Shown: positions 10,926 to 21,246 of the stretch, piece by piece | How positions within the stretch are numbered: the first letter of the stretch is position 1 | Layout: each line of letters starts with the position of its first letter | DNA from: Pteria penguin | Lineage: Eukaryota; Mollusca; Bivalvia; Pterioida; Pteriidae | Direction: 5' to 3' | NCBI GenBank assembly: GCA_035048485.1 | Contig: CM068582.1 | Span: forward strand, 12,903,501 to 12,967,500 | Length of the DNA stretch: 64,000 nt | The notes under the pieces: model-generated | Database searches by the model: none | What the model saw: the letters and a program-made list of their open reading frames with translations, nothing else | What the model was told of the DNA's origin: nothing | Position numbers and translations under genes: made by a program

Positions 10926-11430
10926 TTATTTCCAATTGGAAATCACTTACTACGTTTTTAGATATTAAATCATTTCTGAATATACGCTACGGTAACAAGG
11001 ATTGCGGTGGCGACCTAATTAATACGCACGACATGGGAAATGATAGGGTAATGTTATCACTTAAGAAACAAAGATTACAGGATGTAATTTACTGAAACAT
11101 ACTATAAAAGGTCGTGAATATAAATAATAATCGTCAATTCATGTTCTGATATCTATAAGTTGTGAACGTGCAGAATTATAACACCTTTGTTAATATCAAG
11201 TTCTTAATGTGGAACATATTACAATTATCTTAATGTTTAACGTGCAGAATAACACTACTATTGTAAATATAAATTTCTGAATATAGAACATGGAACCATT
11301 ATCTTTATATCTATTAGAATAATTAAATAATTGAATGATCGCTAATTCGTCTTGTGCTAAAGTTCATGAGATTTTGGTATACCTAAGTCAATAATAAACA
11401 TAATTTTTATAGTCTATTGCTACCAGTTGG

Positions 11431-11597
11431 TCATATTTCTTCAATTTCATTCAATGAAATCTCATCGTAAATCCCTTCAGTGATTTCCAAATTATCCTGG
11501 ACGACTTTGGACTCTGGTGACATATTCTGGAACGTATCTTCCGTGTATACGAAATTTGTCGTTGTACCCCACTGACGTGTATCTTGAACACTTGAAT
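11431..11597 (-). CDS. MEGF-like receptor cluster, copy 1: cytoplasmic tail exon with stop
   Basis: A 167-nt terminal coding exon, acceptor tgtgtag, phase 1 in, stop TGA at 11431-11433. It encodes an acidic 54-residue tail: DTRQWGTTTNFVYTED, a middle, then GIYDEISLNEIEEI. The tyrosines lie in YDEI (a Yxx-hydrophobic sorting or signalling motif) and NFVY. The second copy at 51805-51971 keeps length and frame but has NPVY in place of NFVY. Such motifs in Draper/CED-1/MEGF10 recruit adaptor or kinase partners during engulfment; for this protein that is inference. The preserved frame in both copies argues it is real coding sequence. Confidence 0.75.
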
Positions 11598-11876
11598 CTA
11601 CACATGAATGAGACAGTTTTCAGTATCATAGAATTACATTTTTTTTCTTGTCCATTTCTTTCTTTAATTTCTTGTCTGCAGAGACATACAAATTATAATC
11701 TTTAAATGTTATAGACGTATATCCTCATGCATTCTATAGATAGAGTAGGAAATCCGCGACAGAAAATTGTGATAGAAATATATACGAATTCCATACGTTT
11801 TTAAATGGGTAATGTCAAAATAAGTTTAGAAGTTAACCAGTAAAATGTTTTGGAAAATGAATAAATGTTTACATAC

Positions 11877-11905
11877 TACGTGGAATATGGAATATATCCC
11901 GTTTT
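11877..11905 (-). CDS. MEGF-like receptor cluster, copy 1: 29-nt juxtamembrane microexon
   Basis: Acceptor tattacag, donor a|gtatgt, phase 2 in and phase 1 out. That is exactly what is needed to join the TM exon (ends in phase 2) to the tail exon (starts in phase 1); direct TM-to-tail splicing would break the frame. It encodes KRDIFHIPR, a basic stop-transfer-like segment. The paralogue at 52275-52303 has the same length and splice sites. Confidence 0.65.
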
Positions 11906-12463
11906 CTGTAATATAAAGAATAAAATTAAGATGCCGTCAGAAGTTTTAATAACCGGTTTTGAATGAGAATACACTTTACAGTAACAATGATGAATGAAAT
12001 GCAAAATAATGTATACTAGCGTGCTGTGACCATTGATATAAGATAAATCAGTGAAGATAAATCAATGAAACGTGGAAACCTAGAGCGAATAATAATGAAG
12101 ACACTGAAATAACTGATGCAATATAACATAACTCTGGAATATAGAACAACATCGCACATTACAAACCTTTATGAGAATACACGGTATCACTGTTAAGTAA
12201 ATATGTGTGTGTGTGTGTGTGTTTCATCATTATTCAGTTTATCTGTCAGTGCTAAAAAGGAACTTAATTAATTTTAGCACATCTGTAATAAACAACCCGA
12301 TGCAAATATACCAAATGATACTTTAAAACCTTTATTTGCAAAATGGAATGAAAATTTGTTGTTTAAAGTAATTGAATCTAAAATAGTTCTTAAAAACGAA
12401 ATGTAGTTGCAAAAGAAAGAATCTGTGATTAGGAATTTAAAATGTAGGCATAAGTATACTTAC

Positions 12464-12581
12464 AAAACTAGAAAACAAATCGACATAGAAACAGCTACGC
12501 AGATCAGATTGCAGACGAAATGTATAATGATCACGATTCTTGGAACAGTATTCGAATGATTATCTCTGATTCCGGCATTTC
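12464..12581 (-). CDS. MEGF-like receptor cluster, copy 1: transmembrane exon
   Basis: A 118-nt exon with acceptor gttacag and strong donor gtaagt. It encodes a short stalk (NAGIRDNHSNTVPR) and one hydrophobic helix (IVIIIHFVCNLICVAVSMS, then ICFLVL). It starts in phase 1, joining the EGF exon at 13884-14030 directly, and predicts a type I single-pass membrane protein with the EGF modules outside. The paralogous exon at 52812-52929 has identical length. Confidence 0.75.
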
Positions 12582-13010
12582 CTGTAACATTACACAAATC
12601 AGAAGGTAACGTGAAGTTTCACTTTATGCCAAACAAACTTAAAACGTCATTTGCATACTTCAATGTTTTATATACAAGTTACACCTTATTATAACGATTA
12701 AAAAGTAAAACCAAAGTTAATTGTTAATAACGAACGTAACCAATCAACGAGAAATGTTAATATATATGTATGCATGAGGAAGGTAGTGTAATTGAATTGG
12801 GATATGATGAACATTAGCTACTGGAAGGAACAGGTCTTACAGCGCAGTTATACTCCTCCATACCCCCCCCCCCCCCCAAAAAAAAATAAATAATAATAAT
12901 AATTCACAGCCAATGATGACCGCGGCTACAAGGTGAACACAAATTTTCCAGAGGTGGATCTCAAATTGCATAAGATCCCTGTATCGGCCATATCACTTCT
13001 CCAGTGACAA

Positions 13011-13520
13011 TTTGACATAGCGTATAGATTGTGAAATGAAAGACTTTGACATAGCGTATAGATTGTGAAATGAAAGACTCTATATGCGGGAGGGGAAGGT
13101 GTGTTGCTACTCAGGAAAGGAACTTGAAAATAATGAAAATGAAATCGTCACGTTTGTCATAAAGAGAGGTAACTAATGAACCATCATCACGAATTGGCAG
13201 AAGTATATGGATGTATGAAGCAGAAGATGCGCTCTCAGTTTTATCTTCTATTTCGATTTCCTTTGAATATATGATGTTTGGTGATCTTTAAACAAATGTC
13301 GTCAATGTATCAGGGTGCAAAATTGAACCGAGCCAATGAAATTCTTCTTTGTATGAGTGCAAAAAAGTCGGTCAGAAGTGGCACGCAACTTGTACCTATC
13401 GGAATGCCAACAATAATTTGAAACACTTTCCCACCAAGAATCACAAAAATATTCTCTATAAGAAATTTGAACATTTGAATGATCTCTTTTTCTGAATAAC
13501 AATAACATCAAATTTTCCAC
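13011..13520 (-). mobile_element. Penelope-like RT fragment, frameshifted
   Basis: Nucleotide similarity to 61660-62130 in the same orientation: 'gaaatcgtcacgtttgtcat', 'tgccaacaataatttg', 'cccaccaagaatcacaaaaat' and 'attctctataagaaatttgaac' correspond to the RT motif-B neighbourhood and the region after YIDD. Several frameshifts. It starts with a 34-bp tandem duplication (13011-13044 and 13045-13078). The other segmental copy has unrelated sequence at the matching place (53270-53880). Confidence 0.7.
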
Positions 13521-13883
13521 TCTCGATTAGACTAACACTTATTTGTCTGCCATTGTTTACATTTTAATTTTGCATATTTTATGATGAATTGTATGGTCAC
13601 TAGATCTATGAGTTTCAACACTTTGAGCTTATTCAACACGAAAGTAAGCATGAACGGTTGCAAGTTGTGCAATTATCCAAGCCTCTGAAATGTACCAAAT
13701 GTAGAATTTCATATTTATATGCTAGTCAATTATGAAATGAAAGTGACAATTAAAACACACATAATGGTGAAAATAACATTTATAAGAAACTCTTAATATT
13801 GATTTCAGTTACAAACTATCTTTAGTTTATGAAGTTGGTAATGACAACTATACATGTAAATAGTACTGTTATGAATTACATAC

Positions 13884-14030
13884 CCGTCGTTGTAATGACA
13901 TTGCCACATCCTGTCTCGGGTGAGCAATACATTCCACTACTGCAGTTACATTTCTGTTTACATGAATGTCCATAATAACCCGGGGCGCAGGGAATTGAAC
14001 AATTCTCACCAAACATACCAAGTGGACAAG
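13884..14030 (-). CDS. MEGF-like receptor cluster, copy 1: EGF exon 2
   Basis: A 147-nt exon, phase 1-1, acceptor ctcgcag, donor g|gtatgt. It encodes one eight-cysteine EGF/laminin-type module: CPLGMFGENCSIPC, GYYGHSCKQKCNC, YCSPETGC. All eight Cys are present. These modules in MEGF10/11, Draper and SREC-type receptors form the ligand-binding rod. The paralogue is at 54222-54368. A poly-C and CAAA-rich run at 14093-14160 lies in the intron. Confidence 0.88.
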
Positions 14031-14575
14031 CTGCGAGAGAATATATTAATGTAACAATTGTGCTGATGAAAACAAACAAGCAGAACAAACCCCCCCCCCC
14101 TAAAAAAACCAAAACAAACAAAACAAAACAAAACAAAACAAAAACAAACAAACAAACAAAAACTAAAATAACTAATACACAAAATATCAATTAAATTTTG
14201 AGCATTTCACAGTAAAGAAGTAAGAGTTAAACTGTGTTTCCTAGCTTACTCTTTGGAATAATATTTATATCTTAGACATCAAACTTGGTTTAACTTTGCT
14301 AGATTTGTCAATAATTTTTCTCTTCCATAGAAGGTGGAAATGTCTCATTCATATATTCAGATAACATAGCGATTTATTAATATGAAACAGTAAATCATAA
14401 TAAACCAATTCTATCATTATTACCAATAAAACTGTCATGCAGTATCATGCAACGATAAAACTAACATAAATTGGGATATTTTAAATGTTGAAAATGAAAT
14501 ATGCAGTAAAAGTTATATATATATATGTACATGTAGCAGATAAAAAGGAAAATAATACAGTTAAGAAACACATAC

Positions 14576-14722
14576 TTGTCTTTGTGATGAGATTGCTACA
14601 TCCTGTTACGGGTGAACAATATATTTCAACGTCACATTCACACTTGTGTGTACAAAACTGTCCATAGTAACCTGGGGGACAAGACCATGTACAATTGTCA
14701 CCAAACGTGCCAGGTGGACAAG
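14576..14722 (-). CDS. MEGF-like receptor cluster, copy 1: EGF exon 1
   Basis: A 147-nt phase 1-1 exon, acceptor cttccag, donor a|gtatgtg. The module reads CPPGTFGDNCTWSC, GYYGQFCTHKCEC, YCSPVTGC with all eight cysteines. Its counterpart in the second copy (54866-55010) has lost 2 nt and one cysteine. Confidence 0.88.
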
Positions 14723-15014
14723 CTGGAAGAAAAACATATGAATAAACAATCTCAAAGCCATTATCATGTGATTACAACATACAGAGATCATTTAACTCGA
14801 ATAAGAAAGATATGTTTCAACAGTTAATGAAAACGTCGAGCAATTATATTGTAGTATCTCTGACATTGTTTAGATTAAAACGAGTTTATTTTTTATTTAC
14901 AAAATAAAGAAAAATGCTTACTCTATAAGTAAGTAAAGCGTGGGAACAGAAAAAGATTATCATTATTACTTTTAGTAATATAATCGATAATGTCATCATT
15001 CAAATAATACTCAC

Positions 15015-15067
15015 GCTTACAATGATTTTCATCTGTATTGAAATAATAATTCAGACAGCAACGTGAT
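15015..15067 (-). CDS. MEGF-like receptor cluster, copy 1: CC-x-NYYFN exon
   Basis: A 53-nt exon, phase 2 in and phase 1 out, acceptor ttttcag, donor c|gtgagt. Encodes SRCCLNYYFNTDENHCK. The same small module (CC.NYYFN…C) precedes the first EGF module in three other places in this window and often lies at the N-terminus of molluscan MEGF-like proteins. The segmental copy has only a decayed version near 55305-55335. Confidence 0.75.
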
Positions 15068-16052
15068 CTGAAAACCGTGTGTGTACAAATCTTAATTTGA
15101 AACCTACATTTCCTTTAATAAGTAAAAAAAAAAATACATGTTCACCCTTACCTATATTCTCACGCCATCTAGGAAAATTACCAACAACGAGGTTTAAAAT
15201 TATTTGTCCATTAGAAAACATAGACAGAGCATATAGAATTTTGAAGTCTGAGCATCCAGTTAGATGAAAAATATCAGTGATTCATTTAATTCAAAACTGT
15301 ACTACTACTATCATTTTAGATTGTATTTCTATTATTTAAGTAATGTACTTTAAAAAAAGCACAGGTAAATTTTGTATTGTGTGAGTCGTTTTACTACACA
15401 AATTTGGTGACGTGTATTTTACCAAACTCGGTTGTTTCATAACTTAAAGAATTAGAAATTACGTAAGGCATTATCAACCATATACGACTGTGTCATTTCT
15501 GTCTTTATGGAGCAAAATTATGAAATTAACTTAGAAAATAGGTTTATTATAATGTGTGTAATAATAATATGACTGAATTCTTCCGATTTGTGAATTCATC
15601 ACTAGATTAAGATAAGTAATACTTAAACTATATCTATATTAATAAACATTGTTAGAATTGAATACAATGATATGTGTGAAAATGCGTCTCTGAATATGAC
15701 ATTAAACTGCACCTATTTTCTGAAACCACTTACTACAATCTGCAGTATGATAACTTGCATTGAATTCCTCACGTATGTGACTTATAAGTAAACTAAATCA
15801 AGTAATAGTAAAAATACAATATAAATGCATAGACATTATGGCAATGAAAGGAAAGATATTTGTGAAACGAATATCGTGGTGTCTGTCAAGCAATGAAACA
15901 CATTTATATCGCTAATGTCATGGTGAACCAATAAATTCACAATATGGATTTAGAGTATTGTGGGTTTTTTTTTCATACTTTGTCTATTATCAAGCAAATA
16001 CCTAAGTTACAAAAATATGGGAAATTTGTCTTAAATTACAATAAAAACATAC

Positions 16053-16113
16053 TCCATTGAGTTCCAACAGCCGTCTTTATGCATAGTCACCATGTTTGTT
16101 TTGGTTTCCACTG
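16053..16113 (-). CDS. MEGF-like receptor cluster, copy 1: 61-nt extension exon
   Basis: Acceptor ttttgtag, donor ga|gtatgt, phase 1 in and phase 2 out. Encodes VETKTNMVTMHKDGCWNSME, with one Cys. The same length and splice phases are seen at 18408-18468 and 57057-57117. A signal-peptide exon ending in phase 1 is needed upstream if this begins a gene; none was seen between 16114 and 17234, which is AT-rich intron-like sequence. Confidence 0.65.
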
Positions 16114-17234
16114 CTACAAAACAATATGAATGAAAGATGTTCTTGAAACTCCAGTTACGTCATTATTATATAGTTCTTTATATCACTGGCAAATCAAATC
16201 AACTGAATAAAATATATACCATATGATGGGAGTCTAGGAACATCTGTGACCATCCAAATAAGGTAAACTTACAATAGGAAATGTAAAATCGTCACGTCTA
16301 TCGTTAAAAAATTGTAGGAATTTTATTGTTACTTATGAATGCATGGAATCCCTTCTATAAATATAGAGAAAGAAATATGCTGAAAAAGCACAAGATAATA
16401 ATAACATAAAGTCTTGTTTTTATTTGATTCTGAAGAACGAAGTTCATTAGGAAAATTGAGTTTTAAAACCTATTTTTTCCCAAAGTATGGTGACAGATTT
16501 TTTTATTTTCACAATGTCACTCGGCAAGATTACTTTATAGTCAAAATCAGGATGAGAATTTATAAATATCCCAGCCCTCCCCTAAATATCAAATGGACGA
16601 TGCCTTAAATCGACGATTGCAGATTGGTTGACGAGTACCGTCCTTAGATAGGCTACATCATGGGCGTGACATTTAAGGCCAAAATTTAATGCGAAAGTTG
16701 TCGGATAGGTGTATACGTAAAGATAGAGATAGATTGGTGAATTTCGTATCATAGCCCTGATTTACTAAAGATAGTTAAAAAAAACTTCATCCGATTCCTG
16801 TTATCATGCTCTTTAATGTTTTTAAGACTTGGAAGAAAAGGAAAAATCTAACAGCAGGACCTGGTGTGAAAATAAGAATATTGGTATTCATAAAAATGTC
16901 ATTAGACAATGAGGTTAGATTAATATCAGATAAACATCATAATTAATGAAAAAAAAATCTTGCTGTAGGTTTTGATATTATAGCATAAATAAATTTCACA
17001 CCATTAAAAATATTAAAGGGATCAACCTATGCCATTGTTATGGCATCAGATTGTTTAAAAATGAACAATTTGATACTTGCATTGTATATGCTACATTTAA
17101 TTAAAAAACTAAAATGGGATTTGAATATACAGTCAACATTAATATATTACATTAATAGCAAAAGATATAAAGTGTCTATAGTATCTATTAGTTACCAATG
17201 TGACCTTGAAGTATTGGAGTAATGTTATACACAC

Positions 17235-17381
17235 TTGTTATAGTTATAAGATCAACACATCCTGCCATCGGTGAGCAATGCATTTCATTCTCACAACTGC
17301 ACTTCTGTTTGCATAACTGACCGTAGAAACCTTGGGGACAAGATTCTGAACAATTGTCACCAAACGAGCCGGATGGACAAA
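17235..17381 (-). CDS. MEGF-like receptor cluster: EGF exon of second module set
   Basis: A 147-nt phase 1-1 exon, acceptor cttccag, donor a|gtgtgt. CPSGSFGDNCSESCPQG, FYGQLCKQKCSC, HCSPMAGC, all eight Cys present. Its closest relative in the window is the exon at 55738-55884 (shared SFGD.CSESCPQG). The next splice-compatible exon downstream is the 61-nt exon at 16053-16113, so this set may be read through into the next. Confidence 0.87.
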
Positions 17382-17733
17382 CTGGAAGAGAACGTATTGA
17401 TGAAAATATTTGTGCTTGCATTAACGGCCTAAGTGTAAGTGTGATGTGACAATAGAACGTTTAGAAAACATGAAACCAAGTACAAGAAAATATACGAATT
17501 TGATTACAATGAATTAGCTTTGATGTTTTCATTTTTAATGATACTTAGGAAATCTGAAATAAAGTAGAGTGATTGATTTCTCATTCGGCTGTACATTTTA
17601 TCTATATATCATCCAAATCTTTCATACATATATTCATAGTGCACCGGAGTTGTGAATATAAGAAAAATCAACATCATTAATAAATATATAAATATTTACT
17701 AATGAAGGTATTCAAATGAGAATAAATACTTAC

Positions 17734-17786
17734 GGTCACAACTTTTATTTCGGCTATTGAAATAGTAATTCACACAGCACTTTGAT
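17734..17786 (-). CDS. MEGF-like receptor cluster: CC-x-NYYFN exon of second module set
   Basis: A 53-nt exon, phase 2-1, acceptor atttag, donor c|gtaagt. Encodes SKCCVNYYFNSRNKSCD. It joins in frame to 18408-18468 upstream and 17235-17381 downstream. Confidence 0.75.
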
Positions 17787-18007
17787 CTAAATGTAATGAA
17801 CGTAGAAATTCGTATACCATAATGTACACTTTTAAGTTCATGGAACCAACACTTACATGTACAATTATGTATCTTTTTATTGGCATATTCAAGTAATTAT
17901 TATTAATGTGAAAGGGTACATACTGTAAAGATTTTATCCCTATTATATATACTAGGTAAGGTTATGCAAAGAATACTGAAAATTGTAACAAAGTATAGAA
18001 ACATATT

Positions 18008-18023
18008 CACACACACATACACA

Positions 18024-18083
<60 letters not shown>
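18008..18083. repeat. (CA)n(GA)n microsatellite
   Basis: About 17 CA repeats followed by about 21 GA repeats; the RERERE-type frame across it is an artefact. Confidence 0.95.
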
Positions 18084-18087
<4 letters not shown>

Positions 18088-18407
18088 ATCAATTTAATGC
18101 AATAGTGCATTTCTACAACTTATATTCCTTCAGTGAATCACAAGGTCGAAACGATTGAAATCAAAACCTCTTATATCCAAAGAGGGAACCAGTAACGTAA
18201 AACTAAGGGCAAAGAAGTACCGATCTAAGAACAGAGCATTGAAAACTTGACATGTGATTATCCTCAGTCTGCCAGCAACGGTATCGATCCAGGGGTATTA
18301 TGAAATATATGAACATTCGCATTTCCAAAACTTTTGTCTTTTTATTGAATGTCATGACGGAAACTATGGAAATGAAAATATGTTTTCGATTTTAGAAAAA
18401 TACTCAC

Positions 18408-18468
18408 TCTTGTGGTCTCCAACAGCTGTCTTTATAAATGTCTATCTCTTCTGTATTAATTTCGCCGT
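18408..18468 (-). CDS. MEGF-like receptor cluster: 61-nt extension exon of second module set
   Basis: Acceptor ttttgtag, donor ga|gtgagt, phase 1-2. Encodes GEINTEEIDIYKDSCWRPQE with one Cys and the DxCW motif shared with the exon at 16053-16113 (DGCW). No signal exon seen upstream. 18480-19630 contains an A-rich run (18865-18915) and AT-rich sequence with nothing else recognised. Confidence 0.65.
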
Positions 18469-19637
18469 CTACAAAAGAGAATGATTTTTTTTTAAAAAAG
18501 GCAATTTGTAGTAAAACCAGTTTTTTTCTTCTTCGGACTCCAGTTACATGTAAACCAGTATTAGGAAATAAACACATAAAACGACGTTGGAAAAATACTT
18601 ACAATACCCACTTAGGACAGTCATTTAAAGTAACAGATTTAAAAAAAAAGATACTGCACCTTTCCTGTCATTTTTTTTCACATTTTTAATCAATGTATGT
18701 TGTCATTATACATACAGACTGTTGCCCTTCTTCTTCAGAAGGAAATGCATACACAAAAATACAGGTATCTGTCACGACGCATTTTGGGATTTCTCTTATG
18801 CGTTAACGTACATGTTCTTTATTAGGCGATTTGTTTTTGTATCATAGCTCAACCAGACAAAAACAAAATAAAAAAAAAAAGAAAAAAAAAAAAAAAGAAA
18901 AAAAAAAAAAAAAGAAAAGAGAGCCTTAAATCGGCAAAACTGTGATGCTCAACACATTGAATCAGAGCCTGAAAAAACCAGTAGATTAAACGAAATGCTA
19001 CACTGACGGATTGTGATAGTCTTTTTTGTCAAAATATTTGAGATCAGAATATTGCAAACATATGTCTTTTACTTTTGCAATGAAACATGGAATTCAAGCG
19101 TTTCACTTCAAATTTAATGCAGATTCCTCCATTGTAAAATGAGTAATGACGTTTCAAGAGTAATATGATGAAAGTCTGACCATCTGACTAAACCACTGGA
19201 ACTCAATAAACACAGCTAAGAAGTAATAATGTTACATTACACAAATGCCGAATTTCGATAGTCTTTAAGTGTGGACTATCAGTATGTATCTAGGTCCTAC
19301 TTATTTTATCGTGAAGCAGGAATATTATATTATACATAAAAAGAGGATAAAATGAAAGGTGCATTGCATATATCTCACTTTAACACATTTTAAAACGACT
19401 TCGTGTGATAAAATACAAACATGTCATCATAACTCATAAGAAAGAAGCTTGTTTTCAATATACTTAATTGCAAATTCTATGAAATTCTTAATATTAGCGT
19501 TTGCAGCTAATACCATGTTTTTTAATATCAAAGTTTAAAAAAATTAACAATTCAATATGTTTTATTCTTTTATCATTCATATGCCACGTTTATTTATGAA
19601 ATGAAAATCGAAATACTCTGAAGGGAGATGAATGAAC

Positions 19638-19668
19638 AATAATCACCAAAAGTACCAGGAGGACCTGC
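19638..19668 (-). pseudogene. Truncated EGF-exon remnant
   Basis: On the minus strand a splice-like ttgcag is followed by PPGTFGDYCS, the first ten residues of the EGF module. The leading Cys codon is damaged and the sequence then runs into unrelated codons and a stop. A dead copy of the module between the 18.4-kb and 24.4-kb sets. Confidence 0.55.
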
Positions 19669-20382
19669 AATGTATTTAAATGCAATATTTTAACACTAAA
19701 TTGGAAAGTAAAAGCCAAAAATGATTAAGCCCATCTATAGACTATAATTGACCTCTGACCTTCCTTATTTTAACTACATAAGCATTGTAACTATTATATA
19801 ATTGTCATGTAAATGTGAAATAACATGTTTAACAGCACATTGTGTAAGTAGTTGTTTTGTTAAAAATTCCTTTCTTCGTAAAATGAAATATATTGAACAT
19901 AGCTTATAGCAACTGCTGGATTTCAGGGGAGAATCAGATATATGTCAAACGCTGTGTGATTTTTATGTATATTCTCAACCATTCACATCTTATAATGAGA
20001 AATGTTTGAATAAAATATAACGTAAAACTTTGAAATCATCACAATATTGATATAACTTTCGACAACAATTTATTTGGAGTCCTTGATGAAATATTGGTCA
20101 AATAATAAATTACCCCACCTCTGACAAATTTGTTGGGGAATCCCGAAAAGCAATAGACCATTTTCGAGTTACAGAATCTGACCGTTATAAACCCGTATTT
20201 TATTGAAGTTATATTTAGAAATCCTTAGGTACTTGTGCATGCCAACTTCCGGTTTCCTTAGTTACGTTCCGTAAACATCGTGATAGCCATAAAAGTAACA
20301 CTGTTTTACAAATTATCGATTGTCAAGCCTTTGTCAAGTGACAAAATAATGAAAGATAGTCCCTATATTTTGTCCTGACGCA

Positions 20383-20745
20383 GTGATTGTGTTCGCCTCT
20401 TTGTTTAGCGGAAAAAGAAGAAGACGTAGCAAAGGGATGTTGAGAAAAAAAAATTACAAGTCTGCATATAATCGCAGACTTTGCTTCTCGCATTATGTTG
20501 ATACCAAAGATTATGCCTACTTTAAAAAATTCCACATTATGTGCCTACTTCAAAATGCCCGTAAAACCAAGAGAAGCATCGGACCAGTAAAGCTAGCTGA
20601 ACTAGAACCTGAGACATTGCTACCGGGTACTATCCATACTGACACTACCGAGTACTGTACCACTACTGACGTCCAGGATCACGGAGATGATCATCAGTTC
20701 CATGTGGAGAGATTTTTGAAAAATGTAAAAATTTCCATTATATAA
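20383..20745 (+). CDS. Unrecognised 120-residue ORF
   Basis: A plus-strand frame with a strongly basic start (GKRRRRSKGMLRKKN) and an acidic, His/Thr-rich end (TEYCTTTDVQDHGDDHQFH). Composition is more protein-like than the surrounding AT-rich frames. No family was recognised, no signal peptide or membrane segment is present, and it could be an exon or a chance frame. Poly-A at 20446-20454 lies inside. Confidence 0.3.
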   Translation: MIVFASLFSGKRRRRSKGMLRKKNYKSAYNRRLCFSHYVDTKDYAYFKKFHIMCLLQNARKTKRSIGPVKLAELEPETLLPGTIHTDTTEYCTTTDVQDHGDDHQFHVERFLKNVKISII

Positions 20746-21077
20746 CTGAGTAATTCATACAAGTCTATTTAATAATTAGTAACTCTAAGTAACTTTCAGA
20801 AGTATTTCTTATAACAATATGTTCCCTCAGAAATATCTGAAATTTATGTTTACTGAAACTTTCACTTTAATCAGCTATGTTGATCAGTGCTTTCATCATT
20901 TTACCATAAATATCTAGGTAGGTTTACATAATTATGGTCATGGACCTCCTATTTGTTATGTATTAAATCATATGAGAAAACAGCAAGGTGCTGGTTACAT
21001 TAAAATCATTCATTTTACATTTTCTGTAATTCAGTGTCACGTGGAGATGACCATTCCTACTGCATTGTGGAATCATG

Positions 21078-21246
21078 GATGAAAGTTACAGACACCACTG
21101 AGCAGGGATATGCAAACTCGGACAGATATCGCCTCTGAAGATGAAAGTTACATACACCTCTGATAAGGGATATGGAGATACATACAGATATTACCTCTGA
21201 AGATCACTGAGAAGAGATATGGAGACAGACACATTTCACCTCTGAG
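21078..21246. repeat. 62-bp tandem repeat, about 2.7 copies
   Basis: Units start at 21078 (gatgaaagttacagacacc), 21140 (gatgaaagttacatacacc) and 21202 (gatcactgagaagagatatgg), each holding 'gatatg…cagatat…cctctga'. The surrounding 20750-23240 is AT-rich and holds no recognised gene. Confidence 0.75.

Larger units (their letters stand above)
9640..15070. repeat. Segmental duplication, copy 1
   Basis: Matches 50200-55340 in the same orientation, offset about 40.3-40.56 kb. Shared landmarks in order: ttaag..atgggtat; the LTR/PBS relic; the tail exon; the 29-nt microexon; the TM exon; an EGF exon; a second EGF exon; and the (decayed) CC exon. Identity is visibly high in exons and lower in introns. 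Differences include a SINE and a PLE fragment here only. Confidence 0.85.

Noticed and set aside
17964..18158. ORF with THTHTH and RERERE runs
   Set aside because: Direct translation of the (CA)n(GA)n microsatellite.
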